Assembly (NCBI GenBank): GCA_034440635.1
Contig: JAOTON010001814.1
Span: 744,001-808,000, forward strand
Origin: Lepas anatifera
Lineage: Eukaryota > Arthropoda > Thecostraca > Lepadidae
Length of the DNA: 64,000 nucleotides
Direction of reading: 5' to 3'
This document shows positions 1 through 11,738 of the stretch, piece by piece. Below the pieces are notes generated by a model. That model did no database searches and had not been told where the DNA came from. It worked only from the letters and a program-made list of their open reading frames with translations. The position numbers and the translations under genes are program-made. Each line of letters starts with the position of its first letter. Positions within the stretch are counted from its first letter, which is position 1.

Positions 1-80
1 AAACGCATGCAGGGGCTATTCAAATACATGGTGAACGGCAGTCGTACTCTCGGTCCGCCCGTCCATTCTCGGTCTAGTTA

Positions 81-1116
81 AAGGGAATGGACCACTTTGT
101 CAAAATTCTACAAAGAACAATTTAAGAACAAGAGAGGTCTGAAAATGAGAAAACAACATTTTTCCCCCACTTCCACACGCTAAAAACAGAAATATCTCTT
201 CTTTTCTAACAATATGTGGCGTCGTCAAAATTACAGTTTTAATAATCAGTGAAATTGCAAATCTTGATCATAGACTCGCTGTAAAAGCCCATTCACAGCG
301 TTTCCGCATGACACAATTTGTGTGCAGTGCTAGAAGTACTGGTGCAAAACCTGAACGTCAGATGTCGTTGTGGCGGCCGTGTTTATTGTGTGGTCGAACG
401 ATCGGGCACATGCCTGATGTAAATAAACAATTTCAGAGTTCGATTTTGACAAAAACAATTGATACTTGTTCCGACAAGTCCGGGGAAGGAACAATGTGAT
501 GCGTGTTGCAGCCATTGGGCGCAATTTGGCCCAAATGCACACTGACTGGACGCTAACTCATAGGCGGATCCAGGATTGCCGATCGGGGGCACCTTCCCGG
601 GGGTGCCATCCGGACCGGGGGCGCCATCCGGACCAGGGGGCGCCACTATGACCGGCAAAGCTATCAGGTGGGCGCCAAATCCTATCGGTGGGCGCCGACT
701 TTCGCATCCTGGGGGTGGAAGCGACATTTCAGGGGCGCCATCGACCTTTCAGGGGGCGCCGAGGGTCTATCGGGGGGCACTGCCCCCTTGCCCCCTGGAT
801 CCGCCTATGCGCTAACTTGCCCGAGGCTTTCGGTCCACAGGCAGTTACATGCTGGTTCACTCGATAGCATGGTATCTTCAGCGAGTGGGTGAGGCTCAGG
901 GCTTACGACCAATCAGATTACTGCTACCATATGGAAGGCATTCCTTCAGGGTTTAAAATAAGCCAATAAGCCCCTTTACTTTGAACTTTAAAGCTGGCGG
1001 AAATCTTATATCAAGAGCTTTGGGTGAAATTAAATATGTTAATAGTGGTTTCTCAACACGCTCTAGGAAACTGCTATCTCAGTTCAAATCACATTATAAA
1101 AGTGGGACACTCCCTT
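81..1116. mobile_element. TA-flanked inverted-repeat element, family AAGGGAATGG, copy 1 (host of a nested hAT MITE)
   Basis: The left end reads aagggaatggaccacttt after TA (79-80). The right end reads aaaagtgggacactccctt followed by TA (1117-1118). The ends are imperfect inverted repeats, and TA flanks suggest a Tc1/mariner-type non-autonomous element. No transposase frame is present. It shares long stretches with 29510-30482. A hAT-type MITE (559-809) interrupts it. An extra right-hand portion follows at 1117-1673. Confidence 0.7.
559..809. mobile_element. hAT-type MITE (CATAGGCGGATCCAGG termini, 8-bp TSD)
   Basis: The termini are cataggcggatccagg (559) and its exact reverse complement ending at 809. 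The flanks 551-558 and 810-817 are both cgctaact, a perfect 8-bp target-site duplication typical of hAT transposition. The 251-bp interior is GC-rich with loose repeats of gggggcgcca type and encodes nothing recognisable. It belongs to the same terminal family as 8598-9118 and 19220-19580. Confidence 0.88.
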
Positions 1117-1673
1117 TAAGCACTGGTGTAAAAACTGAATTACAAATGGCGTTCAGGCGGCCGTGTTTATCTAATGTCGGAAAGATGATGCATATGCCTG
1201 ACGTAAAGAAACTATTTCAGAGATAAATTTGAAAAAAAAACAATTTATATTTGTTTGGGCAAATACGGAGGAGGGAGAATATGATATGTCTTGCGGCCAT
1301 TGGGTGCATATCGGCCCATTAACCCTCTGTAATGGAAAGTTTCTCGCCCGAGGTTCTCGCTCGACAGGCGTATTGCATACTGCTTCACTCGCTAGTATAG
1401 TATTTTCAGCGAGTGGGCGAGGCTCACGGATTACGACCAATCAGATTACAACAACCAAATGGAAGGTACTCCCTCAGGGTTTGAAATAAGGCAATGAGTC
1501 CATTTACTTAAACATTAAAGCTGTCGGAAATTTTATGTCGAGAGCTTTGGGTGAAATCAAATATGTCAATAGTGGTGTCTCAACACGCTCTACAAAACTG
1601 GATCTACAAAACATATAAAACTAGAAAACATACATTCAGTTCAAAACCCATTATAAAAGTGGGACACTCCCTT
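1117..1673. repeat. Second, left-truncated copy of the AAGGGAATGG element
   Basis: Bases 1126-1240 repeat 336-450 of copy 1 with substitutions (ggcggccgtgtttat and catatgcctgacgtaaa are shared). The segment ends with the same right terminus, aaaagtgggacactccctt, at about 1673, followed by TA. It abuts copy 1, so this is a tandem partial duplication or two adjacent insertions. Confidence 0.6.
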
Positions 1674-1828
1674 TAAGGAGCTCTACACCTTGCCATTGAC
1701 TTTCAATATCTCACCAATGCTCTTTGGTTCTATTCCGTTTGTTCCGTTGGTTCTCTTCGGTCGGCTCAGTGTTGGCAGGAATTGGACCATTGTCAGCCTG
1801 CACTCTAGAACAGTTGCCTGGTGGGCAC

Positions 1829-2024
1829 GTGTTGTCGCCCAGAACCGATCGATGTCTCTCAGGTACACGAAGCAGGCGTGTTGTCGCCCAGAACCGATCG
1901 ATGTCTCTCAGGTACACGAAGCAGGCGTGTTGTCGCCCAGAACCGATCGATGTCTCTCAGGTACACGAAGCAGGCGTGTTGTCGCCCAGAACCGATCGAT
2001 GTCTCTCAGGTACACGGAGCAGGC
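1829..2024 (+). repeat. 49-bp minisatellite, four copies
   Basis: The unit begins gtgttgtcgcccagaaccga and recurs at 1829, 1878, 1927 and 1976, nearly identical. The run causes overlapping open frames on both strands, which are not treated as genes. Confidence 0.95.
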
Positions 2025-4139
2025 GCCTGCGTCATCTGATTGGCTACTGTGATGTCGGCGCTCCCTAAACCAGCCACCCATGCGACGATGCGCACTGACT
2101 CGTATGCGCTAGGTAGAAGGAAGTCATTGTAGTTGAACTCGATGTCGTGATGACGTGAGGTGAGCTCGATGTCCGTCTCGTCCTCAGCACTAGACATTCC
2201 GTGAGCCAGATATTGGAGGGTGAACTCTGGCCATTCAGAGCCAAGACAGGATTACGTGAATATTGGTATATGGATTTAATCCTTATAAGTACTTTTTATA
2301 TACAGGGTATAATTGTGTGGATATTTCCGGTTAAAAAAGCATGAGCTCCGGCCGATGAAAGAAGTAACGGATGCTTGCTTCCTTTTCTAAAGTGTGAGAA
2401 GAGACCATTTGATCCCGTCCCCCAACCGGACGAACGGAGATGTTTGATATACTTTGTTCTCTATCAACGCACGAAGTTCAACGCTAATTCCGTTTTGGAT
2501 TTGTCATTAGTCTCGAATACGGCTCGAGATGTCTTTTCTATGCAGGGGGGGTCCTGGACGCTGGCACGGCAATTCAAACAGCGTACAAAGCCCATGGGAC
2601 ACCCAAAATCCAGGGGCCCTGACCCCCCCCAACGTCCCGGGTCTCCCCACCCAATGGTCTCGAAGGTGGTAGGTTGAGCACAGTTTGTTTTGGACAGGGC
2701 ACTGTCAGAAGGTGGCTGGCTAGGCACTGCAGTGTGTTTTAGTTACGTTTTCGTATCGACTTAGTGGAGATGTCATGCAAGTCATGCAACATATCAACAC
2801 CGTCTATCTGGACCTAGCCAAAAGTATGCTCTCAATGTGGACGACCACTGATGGATGACGTCATTCAGCACTAGGGATGACGTTGTATCAAACAGAGCAC
2901 GTCAGCACCCGCAGGCGGTTCCCAAGCTGCCATTTCCGCCCATGCCTGCCGTAGACATTTCAGAAGTCAGAGCAAAGGAAGAGTCACTGCGTGTTTTATC
3001 ATGCACACAACAGATGGGGTTTAGCGTTATCTATAAACCACAACGTAAAAGACAAGCCGAAGCCCAGGAGAAGATGAATGAAATATGGGAAGAGATTGTC
3101 CAATCAAGCTGTGTTGCAGTTGCTTATACCGGGGACGGAAGCGCAATACGCTAGGGGAAGAAATAAAGGTTGATCAATCAATACCCCAAATTTGGGACTT
3201 TTCACTAGCCTTCGGAAAGTTGTTATGCTGTGTGCAGGTTCTGAGGACCGTGCCTTTTCACCCATTACAGTTTTGATTCTTTGGCATCAGCCCCCACAAC
3301 ACACAGACAACAGACGACGACGTTGACTGCTTGTCTTTTTGTCTGCAAATGGGAATTCTAGGAAGAATGAAGGAATGGAGTTTTACGGAAATCTCCATCT
3401 CTTGGCTACCTTGGTTCATATCCCATCATGAAGGCACCACATCCCTTTAGATGACTCAAATCATGAGAGGAAAGTTTTCTATATGGATGTAAAAGAAAAT
3501 CGATAAAATCTGCGCAACCCTTCCCTATGTGATTGAACGTCGTGGCCCAGTTAAGTTTCGATACAAAGTGTGATTGCACGAGGTGTAATTATTGGGTCAT
3601 TTGAAAGCTTGACTGGTGAACAGTTGGCTGCAGGAGTCCCGGCAGCAATGAAAGCCGTCAGTGCGAGAGTTACGGGGCGATAGCTTAGCCGGCAGCGCCG
3701 TGAGCGATGGCGCGTGCAGCAGCGGCCTGGGCACCTCCGCTTCCTGTCATTGCCGATAGGCACAATCTCCAGGGTGAGACCACTTCCTGACGCAGCCTTC
3801 TGGTTCCTCTGAAAGGCGGTAGACGCCTTCCCTATTCGAACACCGCTTTGAGGAAGGTTCAGATGGGAAACTGGCTTCTAATGTCACTGTCCCTTCAGGC
3901 AATGATCGTCGGAGAGACCTGTAAAGCAGCCCCAAACTGAAAGGAATATTTGCCCCCGAGTGGCTTACCAAGGCTCGTCTAGCCGCCTTCTCAAATCATG
4001 TCATTAGCATTAACATGCAAAACTGAACAGAAGCTAGTGTGGAGAGGTGGTCCGCTCAACCATTCAACTTCGATATAAAATAGTGGACTAGCGGACCATC
4101 CGGCAGTATTGAAAACTTGGATCTTCCAAGGCTTAATAC
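2025..4139. other. Non-coding stretch, nothing firm
   Basis: No protein domain, RNA gene or transposon terminus is recognised. The longest suggestive frame is 2855-3154 (99 codons, charged central part AKEESLRVLSCTQQMG), which I do not recognise and do not call a gene. Confidence 0.5.
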
Positions 4140-5070
4140 GCGCACTGGAGGGGGCCTCGGGGGCCCCGCCTGTTTTACCGGGGTGGCCGGAGAACCGCTC
4201 GTAACCTTAAAACGATAATTGGTCTCATTCAACAGAATGCAATAGCGCGTCGATTGGTGAAGGAGTTTTAAAAGTTTTTCGAAAATTGTTAACTTATAGA
4301 CGGTCAAAGTCAGACGTGCATTTTGAGATCGCCGTAATCGCGCGGTCGGACCAGTTCACTTGCATTGTAGACCGAGTGGTGACGTCATAACGCCATATAA
4401 CCGGGATTATATGTCAAGGTCACCTCACATAAAGGTCAAGTTCAAAGGTCACAGGTCAAGGTCGTATTTGCACTTTCAAGGTAATTGACCGCAGTGCTTC
4501 CGGTCAAATGGCGTTACCCGGTCTGACGTATATTATGGTATGACATAATAGTTAGGTACCTCAGTGCCAAGGTCATTGTTGAGGTTCAGTCCTCATTTCC
4601 CGCCAAACAATGGCTATAGTGCTAGTCATAGTGTACATTATAGGTAGTATACCATGTTGTGACCCCCTAGGCCAATGACCTTGAATGACCTTGACCCCAA
4701 AATTGTAGTAACCGTGACGAATTTAGTTTTTTTAATTTAATTGACCGTGACCTCAAAATTGTTTGTGACCTTCCCTCTATGACCCTAGTCCGTCTTTAGC
4801 TTGTTCCCGTCTTTTTCCCGCATAATCATGACATTTTGCAATAGCTCCCTAGCATGGCCAAGATTTGACCTTTATGACATCGTTTGACCTTGAATATATT
4901 ATCTAGGTCAATGGAAATTGGTCATGATGTAGATCACTATAGCCCCCAACTGGCGTTTTTCTACACCTCTTAGTTTCCGAAATCTTAGGGGCTACCAGCC
5001 CCCCCCTCCTCCAGTGCGCGTTTGTGCCAGACCCCTCTTTAGTGTGGGTGTTAAGGCCCAACCAAACAGA
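4140..5070 (+). repeat. AGGTCA/TGACCT-rich dispersed repeat, copy related to 58860-59500
   Basis: The stretch holds many ggtcaaggtca and tgaccttgacc runs (for example 4417-4470 and 4671-4700). The part at about 4900-4990 is an inverted relative of about 59100-59230: both contain the sequence around gctatagtgatctac or its complement. A boundary motif resembling cgcgcactggagggggcc occurs near 4140 and again, in other forms, near 5015 and 59050. Class unknown. Confidence 0.6.
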
Positions 5071-6049
5071 TACCACTAATAGCGACCCTTAAAGTGAAAA
5101 CACGAAGACCTGACATCGTAGCGATCTGCGCCATGCTCAGCCAAACTATTAAAAGCATAGAGCATGAAATATTGATGTGTATTCCTGTACTGTACTGTAC
5201 CAAACTGTAGATTCAATATTGTGCAAATTTTTTCCGACGAAAATATCACCCTTTTTGGGCGGGAATGAACAAATGAAGTCCAGTCGAGATTCAAGCAGTG
5301 CACTACGTCCATGAAAATAAAGCCAAGGGAGGGACAGGCGAAAGGGCGGTGTCACCCGTCGGGAAAGACTTGGCACATGTGGCGTATGATCGTGCCGCAG
5401 CCACAGTTTCCGAAGAGTAGTCAACCCTCCGCACACACCCCCAACCTGCCCATCTACATCTTGTCGGATTTGCAGTTATCAAAGAAAATTCATGTAAGGA
5501 AAATGTTGTTTCCCGGTATATGAGCTGATAGTAGCCGTTGCTTGTGAATGGTTGGGCCCAGGGGAGACCACCCACCGTGGTGGATCTCACCATGAACGTG
5601 TCACTTTTCAGAGCAGGCAATGACGTGGTCCAGTGTTTTGCGAGAAAAGGTGGAGATTGATTGCAGCATACGGTCTAAAAGGATAAGTGAAATTTTCTTA
5701 GACTGGAATGAAAGTATATAACAGATATCAACAGACAAAGAAAACGTGTCTAACAATTCGCGGTCATTCTTGGAAAGTTCCACTCCAGTGACCTCAAAAA
5801 TTGGTTTGTGGTTAGACTAACAACGTCATGTTTCATTGTGCTGTGTTCAGGCACTCTTAATGATGCTTCTCAAAATAAAGCACCTCCGAATGAGCAGTAT
5901 CGGCCAAGGCGCGGCTACCATTCATACCGTCTCCATCTCAGCCCCTTCTCATGACCGATAGCTTGAGCTGAGGATGCCGATCTCTGCTCAGTAGTCTCAG
6001 CTGCTTCACATATGTTGCGGTGCACCAGTGCTGCGCCGCAGCCCGTAAA
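5071..6049. other. Non-coding stretch, nothing recognised
   Basis: Only short open frames with no family resemblance are present. No transposon ends or RNA gene are seen. Confidence 0.5.
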
Positions 6050-6240
6050 GGTAGGCCGTCGCAGCCCGTAAACGGTGCGCCACTGGTGCCGCTGACGCGG
6101 CGGCTGATCAGACAGGCCGCCACAGTTCGTAAACGGTGCGCCACTGGTGCCGCTGACGCGGCGGCTGACCAGACAGGCCGCCACAGTTCGTAAACGGTGC
6201 GCCACTGGTGCGGCTGACGGTGCGGCTGATCAGACAGGCC
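6050..6240 (+). repeat. About 66-bp tandem repeat, three units
   Basis: The unit contains gtaaacggtgcgccactggt followed by gcggctgatcagacaggccg. Three copies lie between about 6065 and 6240, with a partial copy before. Confidence 0.85.
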
Positions 6241-7937
6241 GCCGCATCAGCCCCACACTGATCACCGCCCGGTGGCAATGAAGCCCGCACAAGTGCACTT
6301 TTTCTACCCGCCGCCAACGCTAATGGAGCGGCCGGCCGCGGCGACAGTGTCGGCCCGAAATGTGAATTCAGCGGGCTGAGGTACTTGGCCTGATTGTTGG
6401 ACGTCAGATGGCGTATTGCTCAATCGAGCAGGCCGGGGGCGCAGTGGCTGCTGCTGGATGTCCGAAACTGGGACGAGGTGGCTTTCGCCGTGATTTATCT
6501 CACCCACAGCCAATTGGCCAGTGATAACCGACACTCTTGCCGAGAACAACTGTCCCAATTGTACAAAGCTGGGAAGCAGTAACGGCTCCTATCTCAGCTG
6601 TTCATGTTTCGTCGAAATAGTTGCAACCTAATATGATGCTGGGTGGATAGTGAGCGTTGAGGATACGGCAGCAGCTTTCCGGCTTACTTTTCAGCCCCTG
6701 TGTGGTTAAACCCTAAAGGGAACCCAGTAAGGAAGCCAACTAAGCGAAAGCCACTGAGAGTGATGTCAGTATTAATTTATTTTGTAAGGTTTGGAACGTC
6801 GGCGTACGGGTTCGAGGTCAGTTGGTATACGTTGACTGCTTATACCCTCTCCTCGTGCCGTGTTTTAGTTCTCGTTTTCTCTGAGAACGCTGCCGTTTTC
6901 CTCTGTCTAGTGGTCTGCTTTACCACTGGGCCAAACACTTCTCGGTTAACTAATCGGCGTTGTATCGGATAGAATTTAGGTCGGAGATTTAAATTTATAC
7001 CCATGCTGTCTGTATGAAGACAAAACAGCACATACCAGGCAAAACGTGGAAGGCCGAAACGACGCCCATACATTCTGTGCCTGAATCAAAGTTCTAATGT
7101 CATTGTCAGTCTTTAGTAGCCAAGAGACCACTGGAGATGCGTCCGCCGCGGGCAGTGGAGTCGATAGTGTCCCCCCGGCGATGGGGTTTGGTGGCTTTGT
7201 CGGGGCAGACAGGTCATAGATCGAGGACGGTCCAGCTAGAACATCGTCTTACACCAGTAAGTACACAGTACATGTTCCCTGACATGGTACCTGTACCATG
7301 ACGTTCCGTGGCAGGCCTGCCTGGGATGACATCCTAATCACATACTCGTGCAAATAGGTTGTAAATCGCACTGGTGGCTAATATTGACGCATGTATGCTG
7401 GTCGCGGCCCGCAGATATTGGACGTGACTCACAATGACAGATAAGTCCTCTAAGAAAGAAACCTGAACAGGCACAACACTGGCGAGCCGACCAAAAGTGA
7501 AACAGACCTGCAGATATAAACTCGGGGCATCAATCGTTATAATTTTACGTCTAGTTACATGATGCTGTGGCTGATCTGGAGACGTCATCATCATTGTAGT
7601 GTCCGCTTTCAGTATTTTCGAGTAGATTGCCCGATCTGATGCCAACGAACCAGGCTGCTGTTGATGTCTCTGGTCCTTCTATACCAAAGTCCTCAGGCTA
7701 ATGATTGGCATTGTTGCCCTGAAGGGCTGGGTCACGTTCTTTTATTTTTGGTAATTGTTCAGCTGCTGCGATTTCCTCCTCGCGATGGCTCCTCCTGGGA
7801 CTGTTTCGTACATCACGCTCCTTCATATTGTATCTCAGAATCACGCTCCTTCATCTTTCATCTCATTGACTTGGATTTCCAACACTACCCCTGACCTGAG
7901 GCGCGGGTACTGACCATGACCTTGACCTGACCGGCAG
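6241..7937. other. Flank upstream of the first visible exon, nothing recognised
   Basis: I looked for an upstream GRK exon (an FCE or RDYxxxC-like peptide followed by a splice donor) and found none. No repeats beyond short runs are visible. Confidence 0.45.
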
Positions 7938-8015
7938 GAGCAGTACGAGTTGGAGGCGGACGAGATGCGTGCGGAGGCGGCGCAGACCATCTTCTACAAG
8001 TACATCGCTTCCACG
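7938..8015 (+). CDS. Gprk2: GRK exon A: end of first RGS-homology segment
   Basis: This 78-bp exon encodes 26 residues, beginning EQYELEADEMRAEA and ending IFYKYIAST. It fits the GRK segment written in human GRK5 as AEYEVTPDEK...IMTKYL, just before the last helices of the RGS-homology domain. The acceptor is ccggcag and the donor gtcagt; both borders are phase 0, which matches the next exon. The exon is short and was found by reading through splice borders, so it is the least certain of the seven, although the joined peptide aligns without a gap of more than about two residues. The preceding exon, which should encode the FCE...L-like part of the domain, was not found in bases 1-7937. Confidence 0.75.
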
Positions 8016-8364
8016 GTCAGTGCCCTTCGTCTTACTGTCCCGTTGACAGTTCTGGCTTGGACTCCCGGCATCGGTCTTTGAAACGTCAGGAAAACCGGGG
8101 AATGCGGGGCTCCTCACTGGCCGAAAAAGCTCTGGGCAGAATCGAAATTGGCTGAATTTGAGGCCCTTATTTACGTGATGATCGCCCTCCCGCCAAACAA
8201 CACGACTGTTTACCCAAACCAGCCAAAATAGTCCAAGCTGCAGTCGGAAAGAGGATGTTTCTCACATGTTAGTGGACGAATACTTTTGTCAAGCACACAC
8301 TTACAGTGCCACTCTGATGAGAGCGAATTTCCCAGTGAAAACGATAGTTGGCAAGTGGCGGAAG

Positions 8365-8510
8365 TGTTAGCAGTTGGGAGAACTGGGTAGTGTCGGACGC
8401 TTAGCCGGCTGGGTGCGGGAGAACTCGTGGGTAGTGTCGGACGCTTAGCCGGCTGGGTGCGGGAGAACTCGTGGGTACTGTCGGACGCTTAGCCGGCTGG
8501 TGTCCGCCTG
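8365..8510 (+). repeat. About 45-bp tandem repeat, three units
   Basis: The unit contains gtgtcggacgcttagccggc and recurs at about 8389, 8434 and 8479; the last unit is incomplete. Confidence 0.9.
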
Positions 8511-8597
8511 CAAATGCTCGCCATTGGTCTTTTGTCTGAGGTGAGCGCCTCTATTGGGCACGCGCTGGTGTGGTAAATTACTCGCCTTGTTAGACGT

Positions 8598-9118
8598 CAA
8601 TGGCGGATCCGGCCGGTTCGTAAAACGTTGAGCGGCGGCTGGCAGAATTCAACTGCTGCGGTCAATAAATTTTCCACCCAGAAAGAGGTACCTTGCGAAC
8701 GGACAAAAGCTACTTTTGTACTGGCGGGAACGTCCGTCCCATTGATCAATTCTGAAACACTATTATGCTTTGGGAGGAGGAAGGCAGGGGGACATAAAAG
8801 GGTTTGATTCTTCTATTTCGCCCCGGCCAGGGGGGCATAAAAGGGTTTGATTCCTCTATTTCGCCCCGGCAGGGGGTCATAAAAGAGTTTGATTCTTCTA
8901 TTTCGCTCCGGCAAGGGGCATAAAAGGGTTTGATTCCTCTATTTCGCCCCGGCAGGGGGGCATAAAAGGGTTTGATTCCTCTATTTCGCCCCGGCAGGGG
9001 GTCATAAAAGGGTTTGATTCCTCTATTTCGCTCCGGCCAGGGGGGCCATAAAAGAGTTTGATTCCTCTATTTCGCTCCGGTAGGGGGCATCGCCGGATCC
9101 CCCCTGGATCCGCCTCTG
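8598..9118. mobile_element. hAT-like MITE carrying a 49-50-bp minisatellite
   Basis: The left end caatggcggatccggcc (8598) and right end cctggatccgcctctg (to 9118) are related inverted termini of the GGCGGATCC family. The flanks ttagacgt (8590-8597) and tcggacgt (9119-9126) agree at 6 of 8 bases, as for an aged target duplication. Bases 8790-9090 are about six units of a 49-50-bp repeat containing cataaaagggtttgattc. Confidence 0.65.
8790..9090 (+). repeat. 49-50-bp minisatellite, about six copies
   Basis: Each unit contains gggtttgattcctctatttc followed by gccccggc and a G run. It lies inside the hAT-like element at 8598-9118. Confidence 0.95.
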
Positions 9119-9244
9119 TCGGACGTGCTAGCATTGTTGCCCTCATCACGATCTCTGGCATGTATAAAACTCAAGTCGCGTTTTCTGGTCTCGATTCGGA
9201 ACTAAGAAAGTTATCGTCACCGCCCGTTTAAATCGCATCCATAC

Positions 9245-10690
9245 CAACCTGTTGTGCCGAGCGCCATGTCGTACCTGGCGCCAGTGCCGAGCCCACTGGT
9301 GTGTAGAGGCGGCACTATTGCTGCCGTACCAACCTGTTGTGCACGCCGCGCCAGTGCCAAGCCCACTGGTGTGTAGAGGCGGCACTATTGCTGCCGTACC
9401 AACCTGCTGTGCACCGCGCCAGTGCCGAGCCCACTGGTGTGTAGAGGCGGCACTATTGCTGCCGTACCAACCTGCTGTGCACCGCGCCAGTGCCGAGCCC
9501 ACTGGTGTGTAGAGGCGGCACTATTGCTGCCGTACCAACCTGCTGTGCACCGCGCCAGTGCCGAGCCCACTGGTGTGTAGAGGCGGCACTATTGCTGCCG
9601 TACCAACCTGCTGTGCACCGCGCCAGTGCCGAGCCCACTGGTGTGTAGAGGCGCCACTGTCGCTGCCGTACCAACCTGCTGTGCACGGCGCCAGTGCCGA
9701 GCCCACTGGTGTGTAGAGGCGGCACTATCGCTGCCGTACCAACCTGCTGTGCACGGCGCCAGTGCCGAGCCCACTGGTGTGTAGAGGCGGCACTGTCGCT
9801 GCCGTACCAACCTGCTGTGCACCGCGCCAGTGCCGAGCCCACTGGTGTGTAGAGGCGCCACTATCGCTGCCGTACCAACCTGCTGTGCACCGCGCCAGTG
9901 CCGAGCCCACTGGTGTGTAGAGGCGGCACTATCGCTGCCGTACCAACCTGCTGTGCACCGCGCCAGTGCCGAGCCCACTGGTGTGTAGAGGCGCCACTGT
10001 CGCTGCCGTACCAACCTGCTGTGCACCGCGCCAGTGCCGAGCCCACTGGTGTGTAGAGGCGGCACTGTCGCTGCCGTACCAACCTGCTGTGCACCGCGCC
10101 AGTGCCGAGCCCACTGGTGTGTAGAGGCGGCACTATTGCTGCCGTACCAACCTGCTGTGCACCGCGCCAGTGCCGAGCCCACTGGTGTGTAGAGGCGCCA
10201 CTGTCGCTGCCGTACCAACCTCCTGTGCACCGCGCCAGTGCCGAGCCCACTGGTGTGTAGAGGCGCCACTATCGCTGCCGTACCAACCTGCTGTGCACCG
10301 CGCCAGTGCCGAGCCCACTGGTGTGTAGAGGCGGCACTATCGCTGCCGTACCAACCTGCTGTGCACCGCGCCAGTGCCGAGCCCACTGGTATGTAGAGGC
10401 GGCACTATTGCTGCCGTACCAACCTGCTGTGCACCGCGCCAGTGCCGAGCCCACTGGTGTGTAGAGGCGGCACTATTGCTGCCGTACCAACCTCCTGTGC
10501 ACCGCGCCAGTGCCGAGCCCACTGGTGTGTAGAGGCGGCACTATCGCTGCCGTACCAACCTGCTGTGCACGGCGCCAGTGCCGAGCCCACTGGTGTGTAG
10601 AGGCGGCACTATCGCTGCCGTACCAACCTGCTGTGCACCGCGCCAGTGCCGAGCCCACTGGTGTGTAGAGGCGGCACTGTCGCTGCGTCG
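9245..10690 (+). repeat. 68-bp minisatellite, about 21 copies
   Basis: The unit begins taccaacctgctgtgcaccg and contains gcccactggtgtgtagaggc. Periodicity is exactly 68 bp over most of the array. Variation is concentrated at a few positions (cggcactattg versus cgccactgtcg; gcaccgcg versus gcacggcg). Because 68 is not a multiple of three, minus-strand frames look like overlapping repeat proteins; these are artefacts. Confidence 0.97.
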
Positions 10691-11738
10691 GCGCCGTCGA
10701 CGCCGGTTGGCTGGTCGCCAGTATTGGCGTTTATCAGAGCCGAGGCGGTGGGGCGGCTGAGCGCGGCGGAGATACCTGTGAGCTCTGCGTATTGACACAG
10801 CACGGCTATTTGCTGCCGCTGGGCATGGCCAATAGTGGACTGCCCTGGCCCGGCCTCGAGCCCTGCGGCGGGACATGCGCGATAGGAGACGATGGCAGAG
10901 AGTTGGACCTCCCTGCACGGGCGTCTACCAGCAGTGTGCCGGGCGCACAGCTGCTCTGCTGCACAATTACATGTTAGACTAATTTAGTTTTAGAACCGCA
11001 TGCAATGGCTGACGTAGGCTCTTATGTATATTTGTTCTGTTATATTTTTTACAACGGCTAGAGACTGGGAAGGCAGGCACGGGTGTCAGAGGGAAGATGT
11101 TGAGCTAGAATAAGCCAAAGCTTAACCAAAATCCGTCTGTGTCTGACTGGCTAAGCAGTGTGATCTGTGTGCTGAGACACGGAATACCTGGCGATGTTTC
11201 AAATAAACTGGACCGCAAGAAGTCATTTTTGTAAACTAAAACGGATCCCTGCCGCTTAAGTGTATTTTGCGTTTCCGTTGACATTTGCTTATGAGCTTCA
11301 TATTTTCATTCATCAATTTCTTTCTTGACATGAATTTCTTGTAGCCGGCGCTTACATGAACTTCTTCATATACGATCTTTCTTCACCCTGAATTTCATTC
11401 ACGAGCTTTATCTATGGCATTTACATTTTTTAGTCAGAGACGGTAAACTAAAACTAAACGGCGTTCTGGTACTGAGTCTTGCTTGCGTGAAAGCCTAGAA
11501 TCGCGTACATTGTCATCCCAATAACTATGCAATTACATGGCAAACCAAATAGTGCCACGGAGTCGCAAGGTGTACGCGTAGCTTACTTACCAGGAAAAAG
11601 TCATCATATTTCCAGTTGCCAAATACTTGTTCTGAAGCAGCTCGTCCCTGATTCCGTTCTGATCTCGCTTACGAACGTGAAGATACGAGTCCCAGTTGGA
11701 GGCCAGTACAAAGTAGACTTCAACATGCGGCTTGTTTA
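10691..11738. other. Non-coding intron stretch, nothing recognised
   Basis: The 5' part is GC-rich and the rest AT-richer. No domain, RNA or transposon end is identified. Confidence 0.5.

Noticed and set aside
2855..3154. 99-codon frame with a charged central part
   Set aside because: No recognised domain, no splice or start support; could be chance or an unknown element remnant.
9146..10918. Minus-strand repeat proteins of up to 265 residues (MGSALARCTAGWYGS type)
   Set aside because: They are translations of a 68-bp tandem array in rotating frames; length, start and composition follow the repeat, with no conserved frame.
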